From Fischerella thermalis PCC 7521 (lineage in GTDB: Bacteria; Cyanobacteriota; Cyanobacteriia; Cyanobacteriales; Nostocaceae): 64,000 nucleotides of DNA. Both the position numbers and the translations under genes were made by a program. The notes under the pieces were generated by a model. It was not told where the DNA came from. It ran no database searches and worked only from the letters and a program-made list of their open reading frames with translations. The stretch covers positions 62,001 through 126,000 of the forward strand of contig NZ_AJLL01000106.1 in the NCBI RefSeq assembly GCF_000317225.1, in the 5' to 3' direction. Shown piece by piece: positions 17,568-27,217 of the stretch. Positions within the stretch are counted from its first letter, which is position 1; every line of letters starts with the position of its first letter.

Positions 17568-18317
17568 ATGAGGGAATCAAAAAAAGAAAATCAATCCCTA
17601 TTAGCTAACGAAGCTCCACCAGAGGTTGAACGCATGGGGCTTACCTGGCTAATAGGAGCAGCGATCGCGACCATAATTCTGTGGCAAGTTCCGGCAGGGA
17701 ATTATATTTTATACCCGTTTACTATCCTAGCGACTTGGTTTCATGAAATGGGTCATGGCTTGATGGCCTTAATTCTGGGCGGTAATTTTCAACAATTACT
17801 GATTTTTTCCAATGGATCTGGTGTCGCATATTATAGCTACAACGGTGGATTATTCCTAGGTTCTCTTAGTCGTGTTGTAGTTGCAGCAGCTGGCCCCATG
17901 GGGCCACCTATTGCTGGTGCGGCTTTAATCTTGGCTTCTCGCAATTTTAAAACTGCTTCGTGGAGTTTAAAAATATTAGGTGGTTTTTTACTGCTATCAA
18001 CGGTAATTTGGGTCAGATCCCTATTTGGGTTAGTGGCAATTCCTTTACTGGGTTTAAGTATTCTGGGTACTGGTTTGAAAGCACCACGCTGGTTACAGGG
18101 ATTTACTGTGCAATTTTTGGGTGTACAAGCTTGTGTGAGTACATATCAGCAACTCGATTATTTATTTAGCTACAGTGCAGGCCCATTAGGTTTATCCGAT
18201 ACAGCTCAAATTCAGCAACAATTACTTTTACCTTACTGGTTTTGGGGAACTTTAATGGCGATCGCATCTCTGATTATTCTTGTACAAAGTCTGCGCCTCG
18301 CTTATCGTGCTAGTTGA
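17568..18317 (+). CDS. M50-type membrane metallopeptidase
   Basis: This 249-residue membrane protein contains the zinc-binding motif HEMGH at residues 59-63, inside the segment ATWFHEMGHGLMALILGG. About six hydrophobic segments follow, with AAAGPMGPPIAGAALIL in the place where site-2 proteases have their second conserved loop. It resembles the 'M50 family/peptidase, ABA/DUF3810-like' bacterial proteins more than classical RseP, since no PDZ domain is present. The substrate is unknown. The gene follows two FHA genes and precedes a peroxiredoxin, without clear linkage. Confidence 0.82.
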   Translation: MRESKKENQSLLANEAPPEVERMGLTWLIGAAIATIILWQVPAGNYILYPFTILATWFHEMGHGLMALILGGNFQQLLIFSNGSGVAYYSYNGGLFLGSLSRVVVAAAGPMGPPIAGAALILASRNFKTASWSLKILGGFLLLSTVIWVRSLFGLVAIPLLGLSILGTGLKAPRWLQGFTVQFLGVQACVSTYQQLDYLFSYSAGPLGLSDTAQIQQQLLLPYWFWGTLMAIASLIILVQSLRLAYRAS

Positions 18318-18419
18318 CAACTTTCTTTTGCGAGAACGAACCAGTTTCTTGGCAGTGATACAGTAAACTCGGATAATTAAATATTGGTCATATATATTAA
18401 GTTTTTTTGCTCAACACAT

Positions 18420-18887
18420 ATGTCAGTCAAAGTTGGAGATATTGCTCCCGATTTTACTCTGCCCTCCCAGTCTGGTTCATTAGTTAGCATCAGTAATTAT
18501 CGCGGTCGCAAATGTGTCGTTCTTTATTTCTATCCGAAGGACGATACGCCAGGATGTACAGCAGAGTCATGTGCCTTCAGAGATCAGTATGAAGTCTTCC
18601 AGGATGCTGGTGCTGAGGTTATTGGCATTAGTGGCGACTCCCCAGAGTCTCACCAAAAATTTGCGAACAAGCACCAGCTGCCCTTCATATTATTAAGTGA
18701 CACAAGTAACCAAGTTCGCAAACTATATGGTGTCCCGACGACTCTTGGTCTTCTTCCTGGTCGTGTCACCTACGTGATTGATCAAAATGGAATTGTACAG
18801 CACATTTTCAACTCTCAATTCAACTTTAAAGGTCATGTAGAAGAGGCACTTAAGAAACTGCAATCTTTAAAAGAGGAGCAGGATTAG
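18420..18887 (+). CDS. Peroxiredoxin Q (bacterioferritin comigratory protein type)
   Basis: This 155-residue thiol peroxidase has peroxidatic Cys46 in [15 protein letters not shown] and resolving Cys51 in the same helix, the pattern of atypical PrxQ/BCP enzymes that reduce peroxides with thioredoxin. The ATG at 18420 ([19 protein letters not shown]) is the family start; a TTG at 18384 would add 12 residues of no homology. Length is normal. Cyanobacteria carry several PrxQ copies, so an individual name is not assigned. It converges on glgA. Confidence 0.93.
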   Translation: MSVKVGDIAPDFTLPSQSGSLVSISNYRGRKCVVLYFYPKDDTPGCTAESCAFRDQYEVFQDAGAEVIGISGDSPESHQKFANKHQLPFILLSDTSNQVRKLYGVPTTLGLLPGRVTYVIDQNGIVQHIFNSQFNFKGHVEEALKKLQSLKEEQD

Positions 18888-18930
18888 ATAACTAATGTCC
18901 CCTCTTAATTCAGTAAATCTCTATTTTCGA

Positions 18931-20364
18931 TCAAGATTTCAAAATCAAACCAGGTTGTTCCGTTTCAGGTTCTTTATGTTCCTCTGCTTCCGGCAAGCCA
19001 AGTATCGACCGATACAGTTTGTCATACTGTTTAGCTGAGCGATACCAACTAAAATCCTGACCCATGCCACGTTTTTGTAAATCTTGCCAGTAATCTTTGT
19101 ATTGGAAGCCTTCCCAAGCGCGAACCATACAAGTGAATAAATCCAACGGCTCATAGCGGTCAAAACAATAACCAGTACCGCTATGATGGATGGGGACATG
19201 GTGCGATACGGTGTCCACTAATCCTCCGGTACGACGGACAATGGGTACAGAACCATAGCGTAAAGCCATCATTTGGCTAATACCGCAGGGTTCAAAACGG
19301 CTAGGCATTAAGAAAGCATCAGAACCAGCATAGATACGACGGGCTAGGGCATCATTATAAAGTAAATAAGTTTTCATCCGTCCGGGGAAGCGGGATGCCA
19401 TCTGCCACAATTGGCTTTCGTAGTAGCGATCGCCTGTACCCAATATAATAAACTGGGCATCGGTATAAGACATAAACCGATCCAGAATATTCAACACTAA
19501 ATCAATACCTTTTTGTTCTACTAGGCGTGTCACCATCCCCACTAAAAAGGCACTCGAATTGACTTCTAGCCCTACTTCTTCTTGTAAAGCAACTTTATTG
19601 GCTTTGCGCTTTTCTAGGGTGTCGCTGGTAAAGTTTTGGGCAATGTATTTGTCAGTTGCGGGATCGTAAACTTCAGTATCAATGCCATTGACAATCCCCG
19701 ATAATTTCCCACTGATAAAAGACATTAAACCTTCTAAAGTCTCACCGTAGGTGGGCGTCTTGATTTGTTCAGCATAAGTCGGGGAAACAGTAGTCACTCT
19801 GTCGGCGTATTGCACCGCAGCAGCCATTGTGTTGTGTCCTTGCATATACCAGGGACACCAAGTTATTTTTTCCAAATACCAGCGCCACGGACCTTGATAC
19901 GCCAGATTATGAATTGTAAACACACTAGTGATATCAGGAGACTGGTGCATCCAAACAGGAATCATACCTGTGTGCCAGTCGTGACAATGAACAATTTCTG
20001 GCTTCCAGTAATTCCAGCAAAACTCAGCAGCACCATTGGCAAACAAAGTAAACCGCCAGTGTTCATCTTCTCCAGCATAGATGCGACGGGGCCAGAAAGC
20101 CGGATGTCCAAATAGATACAATGGCACATCAGTACCAGGGAGAACACTTTCGTAAACGAAAAAGTCCTGGAACATGGCATATCCATGCCAAATGGGGTCT
20201 TTGGGAATCTCCATTTTGTCTGGCAGAAAGCCGTAGTAAGGCAAGAAAATCCGCACGTCATGCCCCATTTTTTTCAGGACTTTAGGTAATGCTCCAACGA
20301 CATCACCCATTCCGCCAACTTTTGCAACCGGAGCTGCTTCTGCTGCAACAAATAGAATCCGCAT
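18931..20364 (-). CDS. glgA: Glycogen synthase
   Basis: This 477-residue GT5 enzyme adds glucose from ADP-glucose to glycogen. The N-terminal ADP-glucose loop is KVGGMGD at residues 15-21. The [11 protein letters not shown] block, [11 protein letters not shown], and the C-terminal [20 protein letters not shown] with its catalytic Glu are all present. The GGM variant of the usual KVGGL is seen in the cyanobacterial isoform with this length. The C-terminal tail is acidic and poorly conserved. It converges on the PrxQ gene with a 43-base gap. A repeat at 20560-20620 lies upstream. Confidence 0.95.
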   Translation of the reverse strand: MRILFVAAEAAPVAKVGGMGDVVGALPKVLKKMGHDVRIFLPYYGFLPDKMEIPKDPIWHGYAMFQDFFVYESVLPGTDVPLYLFGHPAFWPRRIYAGEDEHWRFTLFANGAAEFCWNYWKPEIVHCHDWHTGMIPVWMHQSPDITSVFTIHNLAYQGPWRWYLEKITWCPWYMQGHNTMAAAVQYADRVTTVSPTYAEQIKTPTYGETLEGLMSFISGKLSGIVNGIDTEVYDPATDKYIAQNFTSDTLEKRKANKVALQEEVGLEVNSSAFLVGMVTRLVEQKGIDLVLNILDRFMSYTDAQFIILGTGDRYYESQLWQMASRFPGRMKTYLLYNDALARRIYAGSDAFLMPSRFEPCGISQMMALRYGSVPIVRRTGGLVDTVSHHVPIHHSGTGYCFDRYEPLDLFTCMVRAWEGFQYKDYWQDLQKRGMGQDFSWYRSAKQYDKLYRSILGLPEAEEHKEPETEQPGLILKS

Positions 20365-20702
20365 GGTAATTTTTGCTTCCCCGAATTTGCCTAGGTATTC
20401 AAATTTTCCTTGCTAAACTGTCAGCCAAATTTGGTGGACCTGCTTAGCAACTGTAATTTTTCTTAATATCACCACAATAACAGTTATCAGTTACCAGTTG
20501 TCATTTTTCTAACTGATGCCTAATCTGAGTTCAAAACACAACAAGTTTTATGTTTGAGAAATCGACCACCGATGGACACTGATGAACACAGATACACATA
20601 GATAGATGATTCGTGTGCATTTAGTCATCTGAATGCAGTGTGGATTTACATTCAGATGTAACTGTTGACTAATCACTGATAACTGAATCACTGTTCACTG
20701 AT
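20365..20702. other. Intergenic between hemC and glgA with repeat
   Basis: This 338-base gap carries a dispersed-repeat copy at 20560-20620 and AACTGAT/CACTGAT-type short repeats near 20660-20700. No gene is supported. Confidence 0.5.
20560..20620. repeat. Dispersed ACACCGATG repeat, copy 4
   Basis: It begins AATCGACCACCGATGGACAC and continues with diverged CTGATGAACACAGATACACA units. A GTGTGCAT arm lies at its end. Confidence 0.6.
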
Positions 20703-21674
20703 TTAAGAACCACGCTGGATTTCAGCAAAGATTTGATCTAAAATTTCCTGCGCTCCTTGTCCCCGCATCCGTTGTGCTAGTTCTATACCCAGCTGTTCTG
20801 CGTCTTTGGTCGCGCCAGAAATGGTGTCTTTGACCACTTTTTGACCATCGACACTGGCGACAATTCCTGTTAAAGTCAAATTATTATCCTTTACTTCAGT
20901 GTTTACACCGATAGGAACTTGGCAACCACCTTCTAGTTCCCGCAAGAAAGCGCGTTCCGCTAGACAGCGATCGCGTGTTTCGGGGTGTTCGATGGCTTTG
21001 AGCAGGGATATCAGTTCTGTATCTTCAGCACGGCATTCGATGCCCAATGCACCTTGACCAACAGCATGTAGAGAAACTTCTTTGGGGAGAACTTGATGAA
21101 TGCGATCGCCCATTCCTAAACGCTGCAATCCAGCTACTGCCAAAATCAAAGCGTCGTACTCACCAGCGTCTAGCTTGGCCATGCGTGTGTTCAAGTTACC
21201 ACGCACATCTTTAAATGTGAAATGGGGATAGCGATGGCGTAACTGTGCTAGGCGACGCAGAGAAGATGTACCAATCACCGCTCCCTCTGGCAGGGTGTCA
21301 ATTTGCTTGTCTTTGTGCTTTTCATGCACCACAAGCGCATCGGCGGGATTTTCCCGTTCTGTAATTGCTGCTAGAACTAAACCCTCTGGTAAGCGAGTCG
21401 GCAGATCCTTGAGAGAATGAACAGCAAAGTCAATCTCCTGATTGATCATTCCCAGTTCGAGTTCCTTGGTAAACAGTCCTTTATCACCTATCTTGGCTAA
21501 TGCCACATCCAAGATTTTGTCGCCGTGGGTGGCCATAGTGTGGACTTCAAAAGTAATATCGGGAAAGCTTTTTTGTAGTTGTTCTTGTACCCAATAAGTT
21601 TGAATTAGAGCAAGTTGGCTTTTACGAGAACCAATGCGGATTGTACGGCTCGGACTGGAAACCACTGATGTCAT
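20703..21674 (-). CDS. hemC: Hydroxymethylbilane synthase (porphobilinogen deaminase)
   Basis: This 323-residue enzyme joins four porphobilinogens into hydroxymethylbilane for heme, chlorophyll and cobalamin. The cofactor-attachment cysteine is Cys251 in [12 protein letters not shown]. Other conserved blocks are [32 protein letters not shown] and [14 protein letters not shown], the last with arginines that hold the growing chain. Length is normal. It lies 272 bases downstream of cysK on the same strand, too far for confident co-transcription. Confidence 0.97.
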   Translation of the reverse strand: MTSVVSSPSRTIRIGSRKSQLALIQTYWVQEQLQKSFPDITFEVHTMATHGDKILDVALAKIGDKGLFTKELELGMINQEIDFAVHSLKDLPTRLPEGLVLAAITERENPADALVVHEKHKDKQIDTLPEGAVIGTSSLRRLAQLRHRYPHFTFKDVRGNLNTRMAKLDAGEYDALILAVAGLQRLGMGDRIHQVLPKEVSLHAVGQGALGIECRAEDTELISLLKAIEHPETRDRCLAERAFLRELEGGCQVPIGVNTEVKDNNLTLTGIVASVDGQKVVKDTISGATKDAEQLGIELAQRMRGQGAQEILDQIFAEIQRGS

Positions 21675-21946
21675 AAACCAATTATGTCAAAGGGCAGAGA
21701 TAAATTCACTTCATCTAGACTACCGCAGTGGGTGACGTTCAGCGTTGCACTCTGCCCATTGCCATTAAGTTTCTTTTTTTAGCTTTACGTATCTTTACAA
21801 GTTTTGTTGTTTGTAGCAAGGTTCTCTATGCAATGGAAATAGCATGGGATCGTGATCCAGCAATCTACACTTTTTGAGCAGGTACAAATGCCGTCTGACT
21901 TCTTCCCTGGGTCTTGCTTCTTAACAGAGGGTTAAGTAATCCCCAA

Positions 21947-22882
21947 TTACCAATTCTGAAACATCGGTGTACTCAAATAACGCTCTCCAAAGGAAGGCTG
22001 AATCACCACAATCAACTTTTGTGCATTCTCCCGTCGTTTCGCTACTTGTATTGCTGCACACAAATTTGCACCCGAAGATATACCCGATAACAAGCCCTCT
22101 TCCCTCGCCAAACGTCGCCCAAATGCGATCGCTTGTTCATCACTGACTGCGATCACTTCATCTATTAAGTCTGTACGGAGAACTTCAGGGATAAATCCTG
22201 CGCCAATACCTTGAATTTTATGTGATCCTGGTTGTCCACCAGAAAGTACAGGGCTATTTTGGGGTTCAACTGCGATCGCTTGGAAACTTGGTTTACGTGC
22301 TTTTATAACTTCAGCTATGCCCGTAATTGTTCCACCAGTACCCACCCCAGCGACGACAATGTCTACTTGTCCATCTGTGTCTGTCCAAATTTCTTCAGCT
22401 GTGGTTTCGCGGTGAATTTTGGGGTTAGCTGGGTTGCGAAACTGTTGCAGCATGTAAGCATTGGGAGTGTTAACCACGATTTCTTCGGCTTTGCGAATTG
22501 CTCCCCGCATTCCTTCTGTTCCTGGTGTTAATTCTACAGTTGCACCATAAGCTTTTAACATGGCTCGTCGTTCTATACTCATGGTTTCGGGCATAGTCAA
22601 AATTAAACGATAACCACGCGCCGCCGCCACCATTGCTAATCCTATTCCCGTATTTCCGGATGTTGGTTCTACTAAAATACTTTTTCCTGGTTCAATTAAT
22701 CCAGCAGTTTCTGCTGCTGTAATCATACTCGCAGCAATCCGATCTTTTACGGAAGCAGCCGGGTTCATTCCTTCCAACTTAATAACAATTCTGCCCACAC
22801 ATCCCTCTGTTTGGGGAATTTTATTCAGCTGGACTAATGGCGTGCGTCCAATTAATTCAGTCACGTCACGGGCAATTCGCAC
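21947..22882 (-). CDS. cysK: Cysteine synthase A (O-acetylserine sulfhydrylase)
   Basis: This 311-residue PLP enzyme makes cysteine from O-acetylserine and sulfide. The PLP lysine is Lys46 in [12 protein letters not shown]. The substrate loop [13 protein letters not shown] and the PLP phosphate loop [10 protein letters not shown] are intact, as is [12 protein letters not shown]. The start is a GTG at 22882 ([16 protein letters not shown]), preceded by AAGGAG eight bases upstream. The open frame runs further to 22981 but only through the G-rich repeat, so that extension is rejected. The exact paralogue among cyanobacterial CysK/CysM forms is not certain. Confidence 0.92.
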   Translation of the reverse strand: MRIARDVTELIGRTPLVQLNKIPQTEGCVGRIVIKLEGMNPAASVKDRIAASMITAAETAGLIEPGKSILVEPTSGNTGIGLAMVAAARGYRLILTMPETMSIERRAMLKAYGATVELTPGTEGMRGAIRKAEEIVVNTPNAYMLQQFRNPANPKIHRETTAEEIWTDTDGQVDIVVAGVGTGGTITGIAEVIKARKPSFQAIAVEPQNSPVLSGGQPGSHKIQGIGAGFIPEVLRTDLIDEVIAVSDEQAIAFGRRLAREEGLLSGISSGANLCAAIQVAKRRENAQKLIVVIQPSFGERYLSTPMFQNW

Positions 22883-23799
22883 GAATAAAACTCCTTGTTG
22901 GGGAATGGGGGTGATGGGGTGATGGGGAACTCGGGGCCCCCACTGGGGATTAGGGGCAGTGGGGAGTAAACAACTAACCACTAACCATCAACAACCAAAC
23001 AATCTTAAAAGAGAATTTAGTTGATTTCTGTAATTTTTAATGATAATTTAAAGCTTTTCTCTGAAAATCATTAAAAAATGATATTATATATTTTTTTATC
23101 TTTATTAATGTTAATTAAGTGTATATTTACTTAGCTATTTTTTCTTGAAACTCTGACTTTTCTCTTACTAAAATTTGGCAATTTTTTCAATAATTTCAGA
23201 ATGAGTACTATCTATAGAAGTGAAATTATAATTTTCTCTTTTGAATTTTGACTTTCGACCTTTGAATTCTACAAATTGCTGACTGAGTACATCAATGCCA
23301 GTACCCTATCTGGAAAATGCGAGTCCCTATACCTCAAAATACTAGCACCCATCCCCCAAAATATTTTTTAAACACTGATTAAATGGCAATTATTAGCTTT
23401 GAGTACAAACTTAATTAATTTAATAATCTTGATCCGGCTGCAAACAGCTCTTCTCGGCTAAGGCAGCTGCTATAAAACATATAGGATTTACGCAGAGATT
23501 CCCCTCTACCCCCCCTGCAAAGGGGGGACTTCTTAAGCCCTCACAAATGTAAAGTAGATGAACTAATATATGAGTGGCTTGGAATGTGTAAGTTCTCTGG
23601 TAAAAATTCGGCTTGTTAAACAATAGTGATTGTTTACTTTCTTGTGATTATCAGTTTTCACATTTATATGTTCACTGATAACTGTTAACTGATTGGGCTT
23701 AACTTTTGGGTGTTCATACCTTAATTACTCCACAGGGTCAATTCAGACAAAAAGATACTGTCTCACGGGGTGCATACTACCTAGCAAGGGAGAGCCAAA
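22883..23799. other. Long AT-rich intergenic region
   Basis: This gap of about 900 bases holds the 53-bp G-rich repeat (22916-22968), CTAACCA/CAACAACC short repeats (about 22970-23000), a CCCCCCTGCAAAGGGGGG hairpin near 23511-23528, and otherwise very AT-rich sequence. The few open frames are short, lack ribosome-binding sites and look random. Confidence 0.55.
22916..22968 (+). repeat. 53-bp G-rich element, copy A
   Basis: This sequence (GGGGTGATGGGGAACTCGGG and onward to GTGGGGAGTA) is identical over 53 bases to the reverse complement of 55312-55364. It ends about 34 bases upstream of the cysK GTG and is bordered by TTAGTGGTTGTT-type short repeats. Confidence 0.85.
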
Positions 23800-24255
23800 A
23801 TGAGACTACAAATGTCTAAGTTTTTTATAGTTTGCTTACTGACTTTGATAGTGCTTTCACCTGAGCTAGTAGTATTGAGTTTGGTTTTTGAACAACATAT
23901 GCAGCTAGTCGAAATACAGCATTTAACCTGTAAAGTAGAACAAATGCAAACAGGTGTATTTCGTATTATTAGTAGCCAACATACTGATTTGTTAACTCCT
24001 GAGCAAGAATGTCAAAAGTTTGCCCATGATACAAATAAAATCAAAATATTTGATACTAATTTTCTACATATTTTGCTCACTTACACTCAAATATATAAAG
24101 TTGTTGATTTATTGAAATGGTTCTTTTTGTTATTCCCTATAGTTTTGGGAATATTCTTTTTTTTATACGACAGGTATCTAGTTTATCGGGCTGGAATTTT
24201 TCAACAACAAGTGGAAATGTTGGAAAAATTATGGCAGGAAAGCATTGAGCAATAA
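23800..24255 (+). CDS. Small membrane protein of unknown function
   Basis: This 151-residue protein is not recognised. It has two hydrophobic segments, residues about 7-28 and 107-127, with a hydrophilic stretch between them that carries two Cys (LTCKVEQ and EQECQKF) and probably faces outside. The C-terminal 25 residues (FQQQVEMLEKLWQESIEQ) could be a short coiled coil. The ATG at 23800 follows AGGGAGAG with a five-base spacer. It opens a run of three same-strand genes with gaps of 18 and 2 bases that ends at the terminator 24904-24937. Confidence 0.7.
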   Translation: MRLQMSKFFIVCLLTLIVLSPELVVLSLVFEQHMQLVEIQHLTCKVEQMQTGVFRIISSQHTDLLTPEQECQKFAHDTNKIKIFDTNFLHILLTYTQIYKVVDLLKWFFLLFPIVLGIFFFLYDRYLVYRAGIFQQQVEMLEKLWQESIEQ

Positions 24256-24273
24256 GCAATACATAATAAATTT

Positions 24274-24540
24274 ATGACAATGACAGAAGAACGCCAAAAT
24301 CTATACTTTGATTTGATTGATCAGTTACTTAGCTGTCCTAATGGTCAGGAACCAGAAGTTTTGGAAACTCAGCCAGAATTACTTGATGCCGGTTTAATAC
24401 AAACAATGTTACAAGTTGCAGCTGTATTTGCACATCAAGGCAATGATGATGGAGCAAAGTTTTTGATTCATGTTGCCCGTGAATTATCTAAGCAGTTAGG
24501 GTTATATCCTGAAATTCCTGATGTTCCAAATAAGGAGTAA
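24274..24540 (+). CDS. Small protein resembling the N-terminal segment of cyanobacterial CHAT/TPR proteins
   Basis: This 88-residue protein reads 'Q-N-L-Y-x-D-L-I-D-Q-L-L-S-C-P-N-G-x-E-P-x-V-L', then AGLIQTMLQVAAVFAHQGND and FLIHVARELSKQLGL. I recall the same pattern (LL-x-CPSGEE, Q-TM-x-QVA, FL-x-x-A-x-x-L) at the start of many large cyanobacterial TPR/CHAT proteins, where it precedes the repeats. Here it is free-standing. It is probably a helical adaptor, but this is inference. It lies 18 bases after the membrane protein and two bases before the next gene, whose ribosome-binding site is inside its last codons. Confidence 0.65.
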   Translation: MTMTEERQNLYFDLIDQLLSCPNGQEPEVLETQPELLDAGLIQTMLQVAAVFAHQGNDDGAKFLIHVARELSKQLGLYPEIPDVPNKE

Positions 24541-24542
24541 AG

Positions 24543-24854
24543 ATGTTATTAACTGCAACTGACGCAGGACAAATCGCTTTAGAGTTTCTCATGGCTGAGT
24601 GGAACGTTTTAGAAGCAAATAGAGAGTGGTTTGTCATTGTTAATTCTCGTTTGATTGGCATGAGTTGGTACATTGTAGAAATAGCTGTAGAGGGATTTCC
24701 TGATCGGTGGTATGTGCAAGTTTATGACACAGGAGAATGTGATCCAGATTATACATTTATATCTCCAATTCATGGTTCAGAAGGATATGCTGATCTGACA
24801 GAATTACCAAGTTTGGTAGCTGAAGTATTAGTGTCAGAGCGTAATTTTCGTTAG
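24543..24854 (+). CDS. Conserved small protein, function unknown
   Basis: This 103-residue soluble acidic protein is not recognised. It is rich in Trp and Tyr, with NREWFVIVNSRLIGMSWYIV and FPDRWYVQVYDTGECDPDYT, suggesting a compact beta-sheet fold. AAGGAG lies five bases before its ATG, within the last codons of the preceding gene, so translation is probably coupled. Size and tandem position recall immunity-type or chaperone partners, but nothing in the sequence proves that. A strong terminator follows at 24904-24937. Confidence 0.65.
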   Translation: MLLTATDAGQIALEFLMAEWNVLEANREWFVIVNSRLIGMSWYIVEIAVEGFPDRWYVQVYDTGECDPDYTFISPIHGSEGYADLTELPSLVAEVLVSERNFR

Positions 24855-24903
24855 CAGGTAGAAATAAAAATAAAATTTTTATACATTGCTTGTGTGTTGT
24901 TAG

Positions 24904-24937
24904 GTTTGTAGTGATTTTTGCTAATTTCACTACAAAC
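24904..24937 (+). terminator. Intrinsic terminator after the three-gene operon
   Basis: GTTTGTAGTGA (24904-24914) pairs with TCACTACAAAC (24927-24937) across a 12-base loop, followed by TTTTATTTG. It closes the 23800-24854 gene run. Confidence 0.8.
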
Positions 24938-25198
24938 TTTTATTTGATGATGAATTGGTAATTAAAAAATTATATTTTTTAATTATAAATTTAATATATT
25001 TTATTATTTATTCTATGATTTGGTCATATTTACACGACTAAATCATGCTATATTAATAATGTGATAAACCCTAAAAAATAGGGCATGGTTGCTGACTTAA
25101 TTGACCAATTGAAAGCATATTAAGAATGAAGCATGAAGTATTAAATTTCATTCTTCATCCCTAATTCTGACTCTTGCCTGATTGCAATAGGTTTTGTC
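24938..25198. other. AT-rich intergenic region
   Basis: Together with the terminator this makes a gap of about 340 bases. It contains a small CCCTA-A5-TAGGG-like hairpin near 25069-25083. No gene is supported. Confidence 0.45.
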
Positions 25199-25540
25199 AT
25201 GATTAGAGAAGATATATTATCCAAAGAATATGTGAGGATCGTCAAAAAATATTACCCCAAAGTCGGAGAATTGTTAGATGACTGTTATGTCAAAGTCATC
25301 ACCAATTATTGGGGACGACCTCCCAAACGTTTGCGCTACATAGGGATTTATTGTCCTGGCGAAATGATGCCCCGTGTGCAAGCCCACAAAGAAGTGCTCC
25401 GAGATTTAGCAGAGAACATGGGGTTAGTTCAGGTAGTCTTCCTGAATGCCTCGCGACTGTTACGTGATCCCATGTCGAAAATCAAGCAAGCAGATCCGCG
25501 CTTGTGGTTAGATTTGCATTGGGTAGCAATGTCTGAATAA
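25199..25540 (+). CDS. Conserved hypothetical protein
   Basis: This 113-residue basic protein is not recognised. It has YVKVITNYWGRPPKRLRYIG in the middle and NASRLLRDPMSKIKQADPRL near the end, with no membrane segment. The ATG at 25199 is preceded by AGGTTTTGTC, only a weak ribosome-binding site. It ends 11 bases before the flavin-dependent oxidoreductase gene, so the two are probably one transcription unit, and a role linked to that enzyme is possible. Confidence 0.65.
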   Translation: MIREDILSKEYVRIVKKYYPKVGELLDDCYVKVITNYWGRPPKRLRYIGIYCPGEMMPRVQAHKEVLRDLAENMGLVQVVFLNASRLLRDPMSKIKQADPRLWLDLHWVAMSE

Positions 25541-25551
25541 TAGCGATCGCA

Positions 25552-26562
25552 ATGAGAACTGGAATTTTCTGCAATTATGAAAACTATCATCAAGACGCCC
25601 ATCGCGCCATTACTGAACAAGTTGCGATGGTAAAACACTGCGAAAGTTTAGGTTTTGATGAAGCTTGGGTAACAGAACATCACTTTAACGAATTCAATCT
25701 CAGTCCCTCAATCTTGGTATTGATGGCACACTTAGCGGGCGTGACTTCCAAAATTCGCTTAGGTTCGGCGGCGGTATTATTGGCATTTCACAACCCCATC
25801 CAGGTAGCAGAAGACATTGCCACACTCGATCACCTCAGTGGTGGACGACTAGCTTTTGGCATAGCCAAAGGCGGACCTTTCCCTGAACACAATAGGCATT
25901 TTGCCACACCTATGGGTGAATCTCGTGCCAAAGCTTTAGAGGCGATGACATTAATTCATAAACTTTTGTACGAAACAGATGTATCCTTTCAGGGGAATTA
26001 CTATCATTGCGATCGCATCACAATTTTCCCCAAACCTTTGCAGAAACAGATACCTGTGTATATTGCCAGTGGTGATGACGAGGGGATAACCTTTGCCGCC
26101 AAACATTCTTTTGGTTTAATGGGGGGGCCACCCTTTTCCCTAGAGAGATTGAAAAACACTGTTATCAAATATCGGACATTAAATTCCAGTGGTTCTGAGA
26201 AACTGATGTTGGCACGCTTCTTTTTTGTTGCTAAAACCTATGATCAGGCAGTGAGTGAGGCTTTACCTTTTATCCGCAAATTTAGCCAAAAAATGCAAGC
26301 CAATGCTGCTGTCGTGATGCAAAATCAAAATCACGGCAACCAGCATCAAAAGCCTTTTGATCGCCACAATATTTGTTTTGAAGAAGACTACCTGATTGAG
26401 AACTCAATTATTGGTGACGTAGCAACTTGTCGCGACAAAATCAAAAGATTTCAGGACGAATTAAATATAGATGCACTGGCACTTAAACCCTCAGCTTTTG
26501 ATTGGCAAAAAAATCTCGAAAGTTTAACCCGCTACAACCAAGAAGTGCGAAGTTATGTCTGA
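25552..26562 (+). CDS. LLM-class flavin-dependent oxidoreductase (luciferase-like)
   Basis: This 336-residue TIM-barrel protein belongs to the bacterial luciferase family, which uses FMN or F420. Blocks include YENYHQDAHRAITEQV, the EAWVTEHHFNEFNLSPS segment with the conserved EHH, IRLGSAAVLLAFHNPIQVAED, and LDHLSGGRLAFGIAKGG. The long insert with FGLMGGPPFS and a His/Gln-rich region near residues 255-270 (QNQNHGNQHQK) is unusual. Substrate and flavin cannot be inferred; cyanobacteria in general also make F420-like cofactors. It follows the 113-residue gene by 11 bases and precedes another unknown gene. Confidence 0.87.
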   Translation: MRTGIFCNYENYHQDAHRAITEQVAMVKHCESLGFDEAWVTEHHFNEFNLSPSILVLMAHLAGVTSKIRLGSAAVLLAFHNPIQVAEDIATLDHLSGGRLAFGIAKGGPFPEHNRHFATPMGESRAKALEAMTLIHKLLYETDVSFQGNYYHCDRITIFPKPLQKQIPVYIASGDDEGITFAAKHSFGLMGGPPFSLERLKNTVIKYRTLNSSGSEKLMLARFFFVAKTYDQAVSEALPFIRKFSQKMQANAAVVMQNQNHGNQHQKPFDRHNICFEEDYLIENSIIGDVATCRDKIKRFQDELNIDALALKPSAFDWQKNLESLTRYNQEVRSYV

Positions 26563-26566
26563 AAAG

Positions 26567-26645
26567 GGTTAGTGGTTAGTTGTTAGTTGTTAGTGGTTAG
26601 TGGGAAAAATTGACTACTAACTACTATCTACTAACCACCAACAAA
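26567..26645. repeat. GTTAGTGGTTAGTTG repeats in inverted arrangement
   Basis: Left arm units GTTAGTTGTTAGTTGTTAGT (about 26572-26600) face ACTAACTACTATCTACTAACC units (about 26612-26635). The arms can pair into a long imperfect hairpin directly after the oxidoreductase stop. Confidence 0.65.
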
Positions 26646-26667
26646 TTTTGAATCAAGGGCTAATATC

Positions 26668-27036
26668 ATGAAGAAACCCTTCTTGCCTCCAGATGACATG
26701 CCACCCAACGAGGTGACGCCACAGGATAGAATGTTGTATCTGGAACTAGAACAGTCAATAGGTGCGTGCTTTTTTCAAGCGTGCGATCGCATCACACAAG
26801 TATTATTATCTAGTTGTCAGTGGTATCTCACGACCAAAGACGGTAGTCTGAAATTAGTAATTGACTGCCCAGATATAGTCACCTACTGGCATATAGTCAA
26901 TAATATTCCCCAACTAGGAAGCAAGTTAGAAAAATTTAACAATAACGCCAATCTTCGCGTCTATCCTCCCTTTGGTAAAGGGATGCCTTTTGAAATTAGT
27001 GTCAATGAAATTTCAGCTTATCGAGACTGGCTTTAA
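26668..27036 (+). CDS. Conserved hypothetical protein
   Basis: This 122-residue soluble protein is not recognised. It starts with a proline-rich MKKPFLPPDDMPPNEVTPQD and carries CQWYLTTKDGSLKLVIDCPD in the middle and a proline- and aromatic-containing end (RVYPPFGKGMPFEIS). The ATG is 105 bases after the oxidoreductase, across a repeat hairpin, so co-transcription is uncertain. The lack of membrane segments suggests a cytoplasmic protein. Confidence 0.6.
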   Translation: MKKPFLPPDDMPPNEVTPQDRMLYLELEQSIGACFFQACDRITQVLLSSCQWYLTTKDGSLKLVIDCPDIVTYWHIVNNIPQLGSKLEKFNNNANLRVYPPFGKGMPFEISVNEISAYRDWL

Positions 27037-27217
27037 ATAGTTATCAGTCTTCAGCTATCAATTCTATCATCTAAATGATAACAAGCCAGAGGCCCATTCC
27101 ACTAGAAAAAATTTTGATTTGTGGATTGGTCGTCTGGCTCATTGAATATTATTAGACCCTCTTTCACTTCAATTTCTTCATTGAGGGACTTTCTAACGAG
27201 ATTGTTAAAAGATAAAT

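Noticed and set aside
22883-22981. N-terminal extension of the cysteine synthase frame.
   Set aside because: It would translate the G-rich 53-bp repeat, and the GTG at 22882 has AAGGAG at the right distance.
23420-23623. A 67-codon minus-strand frame in the AT-rich gap.
   Set aside because: It runs through a CCCCCCTGCAAAGGGGGG repeat and has no ribosome-binding site or homology.
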